Part shown: piece by piece, positions 23,591 through 35,193 of the stretch
Numbering within the stretch: position 1 is the stretch's first letter
Layout: each line of letters begins with the position of its first letter
DNA from: Fulvia fulva
Taxonomy: Eukaryota > Ascomycota > Dothideomycetes > Mycosphaerellales > Mycosphaerellaceae
Length of the DNA stretch: 64,000 bases
NCBI RefSeq assembly: GCF_020509005.1
Contig: NC_063013.1
Location: forward strand, 5,704,001 to 5,768,000
Direction of reading: 5' to 3'
The notes under the pieces: model-generated
What the model was told of the DNA's origin: nothing
The model's database searches: none
Seen by the model: only the letters and a program-made list of their open reading frames with translations
Position numbers and translations under genes: made by a program

Positions 23591-24418
23591 ATGGAGAAGG
23601 GTCATGGTGTGAAAGACAAGACGGATGGGGGGTCTCCTGCACAGATACATCTCACGCAATTTCTGGCAGCTACGTTGAAGGAGAATGGGCACTCCGACAA
23701 ATCCACGACCGCTTTGATCATCCTCAACTCCCCCATCAGCGACTTCGAGTGCTTCGAGAGACTATACAACCACGCATCCTACGTCCTTTGCGTAGATGGA
23801 GGGGCAAATCGGCTTCACGATCTGTTAGTCGCGCGTCATCACGACCAGCCGTGGGCGTCAGCTCTGCAGAAGGCGCTCCCGAATGCAGTACATGGCGACC
23901 TAGATTCTGTCAGAGACGATGTCCGAAAGAAGTACGAACAGGTTGGCGTCCAAGTATCTCATGACCCTGATCAGTACTGTACGGACTTTGGAAAGGCCAT
24001 CAAGAAGGTAATGGCGAACGTGCCCTGCTTGGAAAATATCCTTGTCCTGGGCAGCATAGGTGGGCGTGTCGACCAGGGCATCGGACTCCTTCACGAGATG
24101 TATCGGGAACAGAAATTCAATCACCCGGAGCTACGTTTCTGGTTGTTTACTGAGTCCAGCATCAGCATCTTGCTGCAGAAAGGTACCACCACAATTCACA
24201 CGCCAATCAACAAGGGACTCATCACTCCGAACGTGGGCATTCTGCCACTCTACGGCAAAGCCTGCATCTCGATCAAGGGATTTGAGTGGGATGTGACTGC
24301 TTGGGCGACTGAGATGGGAAGACAAGTCAGCACCTCGAACCACATAATGGCCGACCAAGTGTTCGTTACCACCGACACGGAGGTTCTGTTCACGGTCGAA
24401 AGGCAGATAGAACGATGA
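23591..24418 (+). CDS. THI80: Thiamine pyrophosphokinase
   Basis: A single exon of 275 residues from the ATG at 23591. The family transfers pyrophosphate from ATP to thiamine to make thiamine diphosphate. Recognisable blocks are the N-terminal ALIILNSPI strand, the catalytic VLCVDGGANRLHD segment, AVHGDLDSVRDDV, the SHDPDQYCTDFGKAI loop, LGSIGGRVDQ, and a C-terminal thiamine-binding domain with ITPNVGILPLYG and SNHIMADQVFVTTD. Length fits the eukaryotic enzyme. An in-frame upstream ATG at 23456 would add 45 basic, Ser/Arg-rich residues that could act as a targeting sequence, though it lies in the region shared with the MIA40 promoter. The shorter start is preferred because homology begins soon after it. 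Confidence 0.93.
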   Translation: MEKGHGVKDKTDGGSPAQIHLTQFLAATLKENGHSDKSTTALIILNSPISDFECFERLYNHASYVLCVDGGANRLHDLLVARHHDQPWASALQKALPNAVHGDLDSVRDDVRKKYEQVGVQVSHDPDQYCTDFGKAIKKVMANVPCLENILVLGSIGGRVDQGIGLLHEMYREQKFNHPELRFWLFTESSISILLQKGTTTIHTPINKGLITPNVGILPLYGKACISIKGFEWDVTAWATEMGRQVSTSNHIMADQVFVTTDTEVLFTVERQIER

Positions 24419-25946
24419 CACACTGATGAGCTCATACGTATGTGAAATACACTGAGGCTGTTGTTCAGATACTCCACTGTCGTTCCCTTCGTGCTGCATG
24501 TGCATCTTGCACCGCAAGTATGAAAACGAGATATCTCAAATGATTTGAGTGACACACAGCATTTGAGATCGCCAGCTATAGGAAGTGCGGCTGTGAGGCG
24601 GACGAAAGGTTCCAACCGGTCGGAAGTGCAGCACCGCGGTATTGCATAGCACAAGCAAGGCTGAATAGTACTCCCAGTCGCAGCTCGCTATGCTGCCACA
24701 GCCATGACTGAGGATGGCACCAGCTGCTGTGCTTGGCGGGGAGATTCGGAAGGAGCAGAGAGTTCGACAGAGATTCACTTCGAAGAGACCTCTGGCGTGG
24801 ATTTTCTTTCAGACTTGTCCGCGACCTTCACGGTCCACGATCGATACATGTATGCAGCGTCATTACAAAATCCATCATATCCCAACCGATCATCGCACTC
24901 TGACAGCATCGTATCTTTGTCTGGTGGGCATCGACTCTCGCTATCGAAATCAGTGGTGCCACACTGCTGCCATCTCGATTTAGGGGTTCCTGCATTAGAG
25001 CAGTGTGACAACATTTGACGGGCACGTGCAGACCCTCGACGCATGCGCTGCGGTGCGTACACATGGACGTCAACGCTCGTGCACAGCACGGAGCCACCTC
25101 AGGTCGCCAAATGGTCTGTCCGACGAGATATCTTCGCGTTTGACATGCTGTGCTCGAATGAGACTTTACCTGGTTGGCAGCTCCAAGAACATTTCTGAGC
25201 ATCATTGCAGCAAACAGCAGTAGACAAGGATCTCGGCGGGAGCAGAGCCCAGGCGGTGCATTCACCGCAATTTGTCAACTGTTGTACGCTCGCCTGCTAT
25301 CACGAAGAAAAGTCCGGCTTGTGAGAAAGACAATGGGGCATTTGAAGTGAGGAGGCAAAGAACAAAGCGAGGTCAGTTGAATGGTTGGTAGCGCCCGCAG
25401 ACCCCGAGCCGTCTGTGCACCTCCCTCCGCCAGCCGGGAACGGTTTGGGGAAGAAATCATACTCGCACCTCGCACCTCCATGCGCGACCACTTCATGCGA
25501 TACAGCCGCCTTTCTCTCCAGCACCACTCCTCACACCACCATACTCGCACGCAAACGTCGACATCGAAGTCCCGCAAGCTGTTGGGCGCACACTGCACGC
25601 TGCACGCTGCCGTCCGGGGGTCCCTCCCAGTCCCCAAGAGCCCCCGCCAGAAAGCGCCTGCAAGAGAAGAACAGCATCGCCATGCGCGGGACACGATGAG
25701 CCTGCGCACTGTAGAACGCATCACTGCAGCCCCTTCACACTGTCAGTCAACCGCAATCTGTGCGCCACGCAGTTTCGGCTCTCGTTGTCCTCACGCACAC
25801 GCTAAATCGTTGCTCTCATTGCAGGTCCAACATAACACCCCATTCTTCCGCGCCTCTACTACTTCTACCACGCAACTGCTATACTCCAGCACCACACACG
25901 ATACTCCGCCGCATATTGCAACTTCCGCCACAGCGCACTTGCCACC
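24419..25946. other. Intergenic interval upstream of the karyopherin gene
   Basis: About 1.5 kb. The last 250 bp are rich in C/A/T pyrimidine blocks (TCCTCACGCAC, CTACTACTTC) and look like a leader. A 104-codon ATG frame at 24704 has no recognisable features and is not called. No tRNA or repeat was seen. Confidence 0.55.
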
Positions 25947-28760
25947 ATGGCGTGGCAACCACAACCAGAGAATCTGGCCCAGCTGGCCCAGTGTTTGCGA
26001 GACTCGCTCAGCGGCCACGACATTGCTGCACAGAAAAAGGCCGAACAGATGCTTCGCCAGGCAAAGTCGTCTCCAGATATCAACAACTACTTAACGTATA
26101 TCGCGGTCAACCCTACGCCACCTCAAGGCATGACCCCGGAAGCATACCACGCAGCTCGCAGTGCATCAGCCATCATGCTCAAGAACAACGTCAAGACCTC
26201 CTACAAGTCCATGCCAGAATCAAACAAGTCGTACATCAGAGCGAACATCCTACAGGGCCTACAGGATCGCAACACGCAGATCCGTAACTACATCGGCAAC
26301 GTCATCACAGAGGTCATACGACAAGGTGGCGTTCTCGGCTGGCCACAGGTTCTGCCGGATCTAGTCAGCCTCGTTGCTAACGAGTCATCTGCCCTTGAAA
26401 CCCAGGACGGTGCAATGGGCGCTCTACAGAAGATTTGCGAGGACAACCGAAAAGCGCTTGACGACGAGTACCAAACACAGCGGCCTCTAGCTTTCTTGCT
26501 ACCCAAGCTCGTTGAATTCATGCACAGCCAGAACCCAAAAGTACGGTCGCGGTCGCTTGCCACGATCAACGTCTTCCTGAGCGAGCCTGTGGCGCTCACT
26601 GTTCGCGACCACATCAACGACATCCTTCCAGAGATTGTCCGTCTAGCCACTGATTCAAACGATGACGTACGCCGGTTCGTATGTCGTGCCTTTGCGCTTC
26701 TTGCAGACGCCCTTCCCGAAGTACTTGCTCCACATATTGGAGGTGTCATCGAGTATACAATCTCGCAGCAAAAAGCTGAGCAGAACGATGAGCTGGCTCT
26801 TGATGCCGCAGAGTTCTTCTTCGAGGCAAGCAGCAGACCCGGCCTTCGAGATGCGATGGGCCCCTATCTCAGTCGAATCGTACCCGTCCTTCTGGACTGC
26901 ATGGTCTACAGCGAAGACGATCAGATCAGATTGGAAGGCGATGATGATGATGCAGACGTGGAAGATGAGGCCAAAGACATTAAGCCTCAATTCGCCACTT
27001 CGAAGACATCTCGCGACGCAGGTTCAAACACGCAAGCAAACGGGCAAGTCAAACCTGCTGTCAACGGGTTTGCCTACGAAGACGACGACGATCCTAGTGA
27101 GGGCGAAATCGACGAAGATGATTTGGATGATATTGATCCGGAAGAGGAGTGGAACTTACGCAAATGCTCGGCAGCGTCACTCGACAGTCTGGCCAGCCAC
27201 TTTCACGGCGCCGTCTTTCAAGAGGTTCTACCTTGGCTGGAGTCGAACGTGAAGCACAGGGACTGGCCAAACCGCGAAGCGGCTGTCCTCGCTCTGGGTG
27301 CTATCGGACCCGGCTGCATGGACGACATCAAGCCACATCTTCCACAGCTTATCCCGTATATGCTCAGCCTGTTACAGGATATTCAGCCAGTCGTACGACA
27401 AATCACCTGCTGGTCACTCAGTCGCTTTGCGTCCTGGGCTGCACATGATGAAGAAGCACCGAAGGACCAATTCTTCGTTCCCATGATGGAAGGTCTTCTC
27501 AACCGCATGTTGGACAATAACAAGAAAGTACAAGAGTCAGCAGCTTCGGCTTTTGCAGCACTCGAGGAGAAGGCGAACACAAAGCTGGCGCCCTACTGCC
27601 ATGTCATCCTGCAGCAGTTCGTGCAGTGCTTCGGCAGATACAAGGACAAGAACATGTACATTCTGTACGACTGTGTTCAGACACTAGCTGAGCATGCCTC
27701 ACCGACGCTTGCAGAACCGCAGAATGTCAACCTCCTCATGCCGGCATTGATCGAGCGCTGGAAGAATGTGCAGGATCAGTCTCGAGAGATGTTCCCGCTA
27801 TTGGAATGCTTATCCTTCGTGGCAACGGCATTGGGTGCGCAGTTCGCACCCTTCGCGCAGCCATTGTTCACCCGCTGCATCAAGCTGATACAGCAGAACC
27901 TTGAGGATGGCATCACTGCGGAGCAGTCCTTCCTCGACACCCCTGACAAAGACTTTCTCGTAACCAGCTTGGATCTGCTCAGCTCTATCATTCAGGCGCT
28001 AAACGAGGAGCAGAGCACTCTGCTGGCTGGTCATGCCGAACCCAACATGTTCCAACTGCTGGCCTACTGCATGGAAGATTCCAACAACGATGTGCGGCAG
28101 TCAGCTTATGCTTTGCTCGGCGACTGTGCGATCTACATCTTCCCTCAGCTCAAGCAATATCTCTCGGCACTGATGGGGATCTTGATTCAGCAGCTCGACA
28201 TCAACAACATCAGGGGGGACCCCGAAACCGCTTACAGGGTCATTAACAACGCCTGTTGGTCGTGCGGTGAAATTGCCATGCGAATGAAAGAGGGTATGGA
28301 GCCATACGTGGAACGTCTTTTGACGAAGCTGGCCGTCATTATGTTCAGTGCCGATGTTCCCGATTCACTTAACGAGAATGCTGCGATTGCGTTGGGCCGA
28401 CTTGGACTCGGCTGTCACCAAGCGCTGGCACCTCACCTCGCCAATTTCGCTGGACCATTCCTGCGATCGATGCAAAAGGTCGGCTGGACGGACGAGAAAG
28501 GTCACGCGTACAAAGGCTTCGTCAACGTGGTGCTCGACAATCCATCAGCTTTAGAGAAGTGTCTACTGGACTTCTTCATGGAGATGGCGAATGCACCTGG
28601 CGTCTTTCTGACGGGCATGCAGGAGGATGGCCCATTGGCAGGCTTCGAGCGTGTGCTGGCTCAATACAAGCAGATGATCGGTGACCCCGGTTTCGACAAT
28701 TTCTTGCATAACCTACCTCCCATGCAAGAGCAGGCGCTGCGCCAGCTGTACGCCTTTTAG
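25947..28760 (+). CDS. KAP104: Karyopherin beta-2 / transportin (Kap104 type)
   Basis: A single exon of 937 residues made almost entirely of HEAT repeats. It opens with the transportin-type start MAWQPQPENLAQLAQCLRDS and the PDINNYLTYI segment. The long acidic loop is present in the middle (residues about 330-400, with DDDDADVEDE and EIDEDDLDDIDPEEEWNLRK), the loop that releases cargo on RanGTP binding in transportins. The C-terminal half is conserved through to an ALRQLYAF end. The family imports proteins with PY-type nuclear localisation signals, such as RNA-binding proteins, from cytoplasm to nucleus. Length matches yeast Kap104 (918). No odd features. Confidence 0.95.
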   Translation: MAWQPQPENLAQLAQCLRDSLSGHDIAAQKKAEQMLRQAKSSPDINNYLTYIAVNPTPPQGMTPEAYHAARSASAIMLKNNVKTSYKSMPESNKSYIRANILQGLQDRNTQIRNYIGNVITEVIRQGGVLGWPQVLPDLVSLVANESSALETQDGAMGALQKICEDNRKALDDEYQTQRPLAFLLPKLVEFMHSQNPKVRSRSLATINVFLSEPVALTVRDHINDILPEIVRLATDSNDDVRRFVCRAFALLADALPEVLAPHIGGVIEYTISQQKAEQNDELALDAAEFFFEASSRPGLRDAMGPYLSRIVPVLLDCMVYSEDDQIRLEGDDDDADVEDEAKDIKPQFATSKTSRDAGSNTQANGQVKPAVNGFAYEDDDDPSEGEIDEDDLDDIDPEEEWNLRKCSAASLDSLASHFHGAVFQEVLPWLESNVKHRDWPNREAAVLALGAIGPGCMDDIKPHLPQLIPYMLSLLQDIQPVVRQITCWSLSRFASWAAHDEEAPKDQFFVPMMEGLLNRMLDNNKKVQESAASAFAALEEKANTKLAPYCHVILQQFVQCFGRYKDKNMYILYDCVQTLAEHASPTLAEPQNVNLLMPALIERWKNVQDQSREMFPLLECLSFVATALGAQFAPFAQPLFTRCIKLIQQNLEDGITAEQSFLDTPDKDFLVTSLDLLSSIIQALNEEQSTLLAGHAEPNMFQLLAYCMEDSNNDVRQSAYALLGDCAIYIFPQLKQYLSALMGILIQQLDINNIRGDPETAYRVINNACWSCGEIAMRMKEGMEPYVERLLTKLAVIMFSADVPDSLNENAAIALGRLGLGCHQALAPHLANFAGPFLRSMQKVGWTDEKGHAYKGFVNVVLDNPSALEKCLLDFFMEMANAPGVFLTGMQEDGPLAGFERVLAQYKQMIGDPGFDNFLHNLPPMQEQALRQLYAF

Positions 28761-29590
28761 GAAAGGGATCCAGTCATGGTGCACGCATACACAGGATGAT
28801 CGATACGACGACTTGCAACGCAACGATTCCCACGTCGACCTGACGGCAAAGTCATATCGGATCATCACATTGCTTTTGGCGTTTCTTTTACTGTTTTCGC
28901 GATTGCTTACGATACCAATCTAGATAGCGAGTTTGTGGCTCAGTGCTTTGTGCCTTATAAAGGCATGCATCGTGCCAATCCAGCGTTTAAGTTAGCGTAG
29001 CATCTGCACGCAATAGGCGGCAGCATCGAAAAGGATCTCATGGGCGTGGCGTTCTTATCACATATACGGTGGCAGACAGTATTGCTTCACCGGGGAAGAG
29101 GCGATTGTATCTATGGATGGCGAGGAGCCTAGCTAATGTGGCTTGGAGAGGCGACATGAATCGATGCGTGCATGAAGATGACATGCTACCATGATGATGG
29201 GTGGCTCTGGCAGCGATGGTAAAGCGCAGTGGAGGATATGTAGATAGATAGTTATTACTCATACTGTAGCTCGCTATGAGAAGAAGCTGAGCGAACGATG
29301 ATATTCTCAATCTCTTAGCTCAGCATGCTCAGCCCCCTGCACCAAAGCGTGTGGCGTGAGCATAGCGAGACGGACAGACAGTACGCTTCCAGTTTGGGCT
29401 GTACGACCGAGCCTCGGTAACTGCTCTTGACGGACATGTCGCGACGAAGTGGACGCATTGTAGGAAGAATCTCGCTGTAAGTGCTTATCGTCCTGGTCTA
29501 GATCATTCATCACCTCTACTGTCTCGTCAGCCTTCATATCTAGCCATATACTGTACATCTCGCAGGCTTGTCCCACCGACCACCGCAACC
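28761..29590. other. Intergenic interval between the karyopherin and SDR genes
   Basis: About 830 bp holding the 3' UTR of the karyopherin gene and the SDR promoter. No gene, RNA or repeat was recognised. Confidence 0.55.
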
Positions 29591-30600
29591 ATGTCGGCCG
29601 AGGCAGACGTCAAGCTCAATGACTTCAAGAACATCTTCTCGCTCGCGGGCAAAGTAGCAGGTAAATAGCAGGAACAGCATCGCCGAGAGGGAACGATCGC
29701 TGACATCTGGACAGTCATCACCGGCGGCTCACGCGGACTCGGTCTCCATGCTGCATCTGGGTAAGGAGCAACCCCAACCACCCTCCAAATCCCCGACTCT
29801 GACATTGACGTTACCTACAGCCTCGCCCAGGCCGGCTGCTCCAAGATCTTCATCACCTCCCGCAAAGCCAAAGCCTGCGAAGAAGCCGTCGCCGCCCTCA
29901 ACGCCCTGCCCGGAAACTGCCAGGCCATCTCCGTCCCTGCAGACATCGCAGAGGCTGGTGAAGTTGAGAGACTAGTCAAAGAGGTGGAGAAGCACACCGA
30001 TCATGTCGACATCCTGTTCGCGAACGCTGGAGCCACATGGGGAGAAGAGTTCGACAAGCACCCCGAGAGCGCGTTCCAGAAGGTCATGGATCTGAACGTG
30101 AAGAGTGTCTTCGTTTCTTCGCAGAAGTGAGTAAACAGAATCTCAAAAGATCGAAGCGCACTGGGCACTGACACCCTCACGATAGATTCGCACCCCTCCT
30201 CCGAAAGCGCGGCACAATCGAGGACCCCTCCCGTATCATCGTCACAGCCTCCATCGCAGGTATCGGCGTCGGCACGCTCGGCAAGCAAGGCACCTTCGGC
30301 TACTCCGCCTCCAAAGCAGCAGCGCTGCATCTATCCCGCAACCTCGCTCTGGAGCTCGGTCCCCAGGGTATTCTCGTCAACAACTTGGCACCAGGTTTCT
30401 TCCCGACCAAGATGGCGAACGGCTTGATGGAGATGAGTGGTGGGATCGAGAAGCTGGCAAACTTCAGTCCGAACAAGAGGTTGGGCCACCCTGAGGATGT
30501 GGCGGCGGCTGTGGTGTACTTGTGCAGCAGGGGAGGGTCGCATATCAATGGAGGGACTCTGGTGTTGGATGGAGGCAGCGTGTTGCAGGCGAAGCTATAA
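29591..30600 (+). CDS. Short-chain dehydrogenase/reductase
   Basis: Four exons, 29591-29660, 29715-29760, 29821-30126 and 30186-30600, with introns of 54, 60 and 59 bp, give 278 residues. The first two exons together code for the start of the Rossmann fold, so the nucleotide motif TGGSRGLG (Gly27-Gly33) is only whole after splicing. Further SDR marks are FANAGA, the catalytic Ser163 in VTASIAG, and Tyr180-x3-Lys184 in GYSASK, with a PG motif after the active site and a C-terminal GGTLVLDGG. It is a classical NAD(P)-dependent SDR with a cytosolic appearance. The family is very broad and the substrate cannot be told. Confidence 0.93.
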
Positions 30601-31100
30601 TCTAGATCATGAACAGTATGTATGATGCAAAATGACTTGTACAGAATTCATCGAGATCTCTCGAGCTTGCCGCGAAAGGTGAGGCAGAAATGATGACGAC
30701 CTGAAATGGTTCATCGTGATTCCCAAGCTCGATGGAAATGTTACGTGTAGCAGCGCCAACGAAGCGCCGTCGAGGGGGAAGGTTGAGAAGCGAAAGGGAA
30801 GATGAAACGATATCGACAGTAATTTCGGACTTTCACAAGGTCAAAGCAGACCCGAGCATACGCTATCTAGAGCGTGGAAACGCCTTATGCGCCCAGCGCG
30901 CAAAAGCGAGCGCATTCATTGTAACGCCATCCCATCCTATCCGTATGAGCACTTCTTAAGCGCTGGGTATTGTTCTCGCTACTGTATCCCCGTATCTTGC
31001 TCCATCAAAGGTCTCCTCTAAAAAACCATGAAAGCTCGCATGCAATCAATTTGTACGCCAGAAAGACATTCGCCATGCAGAAACTCAGCGTCCAGCCACA
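30601..31100. other. Intergenic interval between convergent SDR and GH55 genes
   Basis: About 500 bp of 3' flanks of two genes facing each other. Nothing else is recognised. Confidence 0.55.
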
Positions 31101-33494
31101 CTATTGGCTTTGCTGCCCAGTGAAGTAGTACGCCAGTGTGTCGCCGAAAACGTTGCGGTTGTCTGCGCCAAGGATAGGAGAACCAACAGCATCGTCTTGG
31201 ATCATGTTGACAGCGGCTTTGGTCGTCACCGTGTACATGTCGACTTGGCTGTTCTGAATCCTAATCATATTCTCCTGGCAGTTGTGGTTCCAGACGCACT
31301 GCTGAGCGTAGTTGTTGAAAAAGCTGTACATTCCAACGGCGTAGATGAGGACGTTCTTGCTGTTGACCACCCTTAGTCCCCACGCGTCCTTGCAAGGTAC
31401 CGCTGCGCCTGTCGAGTTCGAACAGATCGTGAAAGTGGGATCATCGTATCTCGCATCGAAGGTGAACGGTTGGGGAACCTCGGGGTTGGGCTGGAAGTAT
31501 GGTGTCTCCGTCTGCATGAACCCTCCGAAGAAAGCTTCAACTCCATCAAGTTGGTAGTTGTATATCACCGAATGTTCCGAGGCACTTCCCCATGCCCATA
31601 CTGCTCCCTTAGACTGGAACAGAGCGCCACGAGCACTGTAGAGGGAGATCTGAGTCTGGTTGTTCTGCTCAAGATCATGATCTGCGACCCAGAACCAATC
31701 GTTCTCGAGGTAGATACCACCAGATTCTGGGCGAGCATGGAACATGAGGAACACGCCTTTGCACTTGTCCGTGGGCTCGACGCCGGCAGGGTTTCCTGGA
31801 CATTGCTCTTGAGAGAGCTGGGTGAGAGCAGAACCGCCTATTCTGATATGTGCGTCCCACATCCCGGATTCTCCTTGCTTGGACTTCATGTTCCATTCAA
31901 CCATGATGGCGCCGGGCGCAGCGCCCTTGGTCTCGAAGATGAGGTCAGACATCTCGACGGCACCTTCTTCGCCTCCACGCTTGCCGATCTGGAAGACTGG
32001 GCGAGGGTTCGTCTCGTCGTTGAAAGAAGCACCGTCGGCAACGATCAATGCCCAAATCTGACCGACCATTCTCGTTCCCGGTGAGACTGTGACGGTGTTC
32101 TTGAGAAGATACGCTCCGTGTTCGAACCAGGCGATCTTGTTGTTGTCTCTGGCGTTGTTCAAGAAGTTTTGCACACACTGAGTGTCATCAGTTTCTCCGT
32201 CACCTTTGCAGCCAAAATCTTTTGCGGAGAGGAAGCTCGTCACAGGCACGTCCTCGTATTGTGGCTTGCTTCGACCAAAAATCTTGCCGTCTGGTCCAAG
32301 AAGCGCCTGGGCCTTGTTGGGTTTGGTGGCAAGAGCCTTTGTCTCTGTTGTTGCCTTGGACGATTGGGTAGCGCCGTTGCCTTGCGCCCACGCATCGATG
32401 ATTGTGCCACCCGCGAGTACAGTCTCGCCGGTTGCGTTTTGGTACACTGCTGCTCCTGTGACACCAGTCATGTCGACATTGTCAAGCACAAGAGTGCCAC
32501 CGGTAGCTGGAATGTTGGTGTTGCTGGTTGCATTCCCACCGTATGCAGTCTTGATGCCATACTGAGTACTGGTCATCTTGCTGTCAGTGAGAAGTACGGA
32601 ACCAACAGTCTGGTTGGCTGGGCTGTTACTCATGTCGATGCCAGTCTCGCTGCCGGAGATCGTGATATTGCTCAGCGTCCATCCCCAATTCCAGTTCATG
32701 AAAAGGGCCGTTGAGCAGTCCGTGAAGACCAGATTGCGAGAGGTAAATTGCTGGCTTCCGAGGAAGGCGCCGTACCTTCCCCCGGTGAAGGTAAGGTCGC
32801 TCATCCAGCCTCCACTGCCGTTGTCCATGAAGATGCCCTGTTGGTTAGAGCCCTTCTTCATCTTGAAGTCAATATTCTGGAGCGATGTTGCTTGCGCCAC
32901 CTGCCAGTGAATGCCTGTGGCTGTGTCTGTTGACCCGGTAAGATCGATCTGGAAATTGCGAACCTGACGAAAGAAGTTGTTCTGGTTGATGTACCAATTC
33001 TGGCCAGATGGTTCGTATGGGTCGGCATCAAGGACAGCCATGCCTGCGAAATTGGCACTGGCTTTGATGACAGGCTTGTTCGTTGCGTCTCCGATCATCT
33101 GCGTGTAGTAGAACATCTTGACTGGCTTACTGATGAGGTACGTGCCAGCAGGGAAGTAGACGATTGCAGGAAGGATAGTGGAAGAGTTGCAGCCCCATCC
33201 GCACCGGCCCTGGAACTCGATGGCTTTCTGTACGGCGGCGGTGTCGTCGGCGACACCGTCACCTACGGCTCCGAACTTGTTGACATTGCGGAAGATCTCG
33301 TATGAGGCGTTGTTCTGTCCCCAGACGCTGCCTTTGCTGTGGTCGATATTTTCAAGCCAGTAGCTTGAGGTGCCAGCGGCCTGTGTTGCTTGAGGTGCTG
33401 GAGCGGGTGCGGCAGCGACTTGTGTGGAAGGAGCAAGTGAGAGGAGGGCGCTCAGCGCCGTGGCGAGCAGTACGATACTGAGGGTCGAGAACAT
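31101..33494 (-). CDS. Secreted GH55 exo-beta-1,3-glucanase (glucan 1,3-beta-glucosidase)
   Basis: A single exon of 797 residues. It begins with a signal peptide (MFSTLSIVLLATALSALLSLA, cleavage probably after the Ala/Pro-rich run) and reads into SSYWLENIDHSKGSVWGQN. It has the two pectate-lyase-like beta-helix halves of GH55: NVNKFGAVGDGVADDTAAVQ near residue 70 and the second-repeat equivalent SAKDFGCKGDGETDDTQCVQ near residue 420. Many N-x-S/T sites fit a secreted glycoprotein. The family removes glucose from beta-1,3-glucan and is used in wall remodelling, or on fungal or plant callose-type glucans as food. No carbohydrate-binding extension is seen. The role in this species is unknown. 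Confidence 0.95.
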   Translation of the reverse strand: MFSTLSIVLLATALSALLSLAPSTQVAAAPAPAPQATQAAGTSSYWLENIDHSKGSVWGQNNASYEIFRNVNKFGAVGDGVADDTAAVQKAIEFQGRCGWGCNSSTILPAIVYFPAGTYLISKPVKMFYYTQMIGDATNKPVIKASANFAGMAVLDADPYEPSGQNWYINQNNFFRQVRNFQIDLTGSTDTATGIHWQVAQATSLQNIDFKMKKGSNQQGIFMDNGSGGWMSDLTFTGGRYGAFLGSQQFTSRNLVFTDCSTALFMNWNWGWTLSNITISGSETGIDMSNSPANQTVGSVLLTDSKMTSTQYGIKTAYGGNATSNTNIPATGGTLVLDNVDMTGVTGAAVYQNATGETVLAGGTIIDAWAQGNGATQSSKATTETKALATKPNKAQALLGPDGKIFGRSKPQYEDVPVTSFLSAKDFGCKGDGETDDTQCVQNFLNNARDNNKIAWFEHGAYLLKNTVTVSPGTRMVGQIWALIVADGASFNDETNPRPVFQIGKRGGEEGAVEMSDLIFETKGAAPGAIMVEWNMKSKQGESGMWDAHIRIGGSALTQLSQEQCPGNPAGVEPTDKCKGVFLMFHARPESGGIYLENDWFWVADHDLEQNNQTQISLYSARGALFQSKGAVWAWGSASEHSVIYNYQLDGVEAFFGGFMQTETPYFQPNPEVPQPFTFDARYDDPTFTICSNSTGAAVPCKDAWGLRVVNSKNVLIYAVGMYSFFNNYAQQCVWNHNCQENMIRIQNSQVDMYTVTTKAAVNMIQDDAVGSPILGADNRNVFGDTLAYYFTGQQSQ

Positions 33495-35193
33495 GCTCGC
33501 AGTTGTTGCGATGTTGTCGGGTTTGTTGATGGAAGCTGAAAAGCTGGTGTGTCAGTGTCCTGCACTGAAAAAGCTCTAGAGAGTGTCGCAGTTGGCAGTT
33601 GTGGTTCGGTGGATGTGTGTTGTGAGTTGGGGAAGGAAAGTGCGGGTAGGAAGAATCCGGAGCTTATATCTAGCCAGATGCCGACAATGTGTTATTGAAT
33701 AACGCGGAAAATGCAAAGAGTGAGTGACGACAGAAGGACAATGCAGTTGTGAAGGTGAGCGCAGAACAATGGCGCCTGACAATAAAGCACTGCGAAGGTG
33801 CAAAAGGCGAGCGAGGGTGAATGCTGCTGGCGGTGCGAAATGTATTATGCACCGGCGCAGAAGCAAGCGGGTAGTGGACTCACATGTTTAGCGCAGCTCA
33901 AGTGTTGTCGTAGGCCAATCCCTCTCATCGGCGTGTGAACGAGTGCGTTTCAGATCTGCGTTTTCTCCTTCCGCTGCACGCAAACGATGCTTCTATCCTG
34001 TTTATGTCCGCTTGCTGCAGCCGCGCTGCTTATATCTCCCTCGGCCATCGTTTGCCCCATTACTCAAGGGGCAGGCTGTTGCCCAGACTGTCTGGTACCA
34101 CTACCTCAGAGGCAAGACTGCCTTTGTCTTAGTAGTCATTTCTCCTAACCTCATGGTCCACCAGACCGCCCTCGGTTACGAGCATGCAAGCACATTGGGC
34201 ACGCATAAAGGCGGCGGCGCAAGAATGTACTGCCAGGCCTGCCCACCAGCCCTGTGACATGCCAGTCGACGGCCATCTCAACGGCGTCACGTTGAGTCGC
34301 GGCGGGGTGCGCATAGCAAGGGACCGGCGCTGCCATACCACGAGCCATCATGCTCAGGTGGCCCAGCGAGACTGCTGTGTGGTTAGACCTGAGGTGTACT
34401 TTCCCCAAACCTAGTGCATGGGCCGGTAACAGCCACACCCGTTGCAGCCGTTTCATAGGCTGGGAAGGAAGGCGCGAAACGCGCTAGCGCCACGACGCAT
34501 CTCAGGTTTTGCCTCAAGATGCCACCGCAAAGCTGCAATACTCTGCGTCACTGGTCGACGTGACTGTGGACACTCATTAGACTGATTCTGATCAAGACTG
34601 ATTCTCCGTGAAGCATTTGGCGTCTTCTCCGGCCCAGAAGCGTCGACGCCGACTCGTCACCTGGCTGACAGGGTTGCTGGCGCAGCGTACCAGGATCTCG
34701 GCACGAGGCCGCACGGAGACTTCGGTACCTGACAGATCGTTCTTACCTGTTGTCCAACCACATACCCCAGAAGCCTCACAGAAATGGCGATACACATCTG
34801 GACAGGCCGGTCTGGAAAATGCAACGAAGACTGAATGACATCGATAAACATCAGTCCGCTTCTCGTCGCTGATTCTTTCCGCATCGTCATTCTCGATTCA
34901 CGGCATTGCTGCTCCTGACGACCGATCTTAAAACATGGCGCATGACTAGGAGGTCGTATGCTTGTCCTGCGGTCCCCGCATTGTGCTGGTCACGGTATGT
35001 CGAGCTTACACGCATGCGCCTGTCTGTATCACAAAGGTACGTCCCACATTGTTATTTGGAACGGGTCGGTGCAGCCGTGCAACAAAGTGCATAAAGGCCA
35101 TGTGAGAAGGATGAGCTGCAGGTGGATCGCCGACAAGTAGATCGAAGTGCACTGTTCGGTGAGCCTGAGATTTCTGTACGCTTGATCGACTAG
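33495..35193. other. Intergenic interval upstream of the GH55 gene
   Basis: About 1.7 kb. It holds the GH55 promoter and the 3' flank of the DUF3176 gene. Short frames on both strands overlap and look random. No transposon motif, tRNA or tandem repeat was recognised. Confidence 0.55.

Noticed and set aside
24704..25018. A 104-codon ATG frame upstream of the karyopherin gene
   Set aside because: No recognisable domain and nothing to support expression; kept as intergenic.
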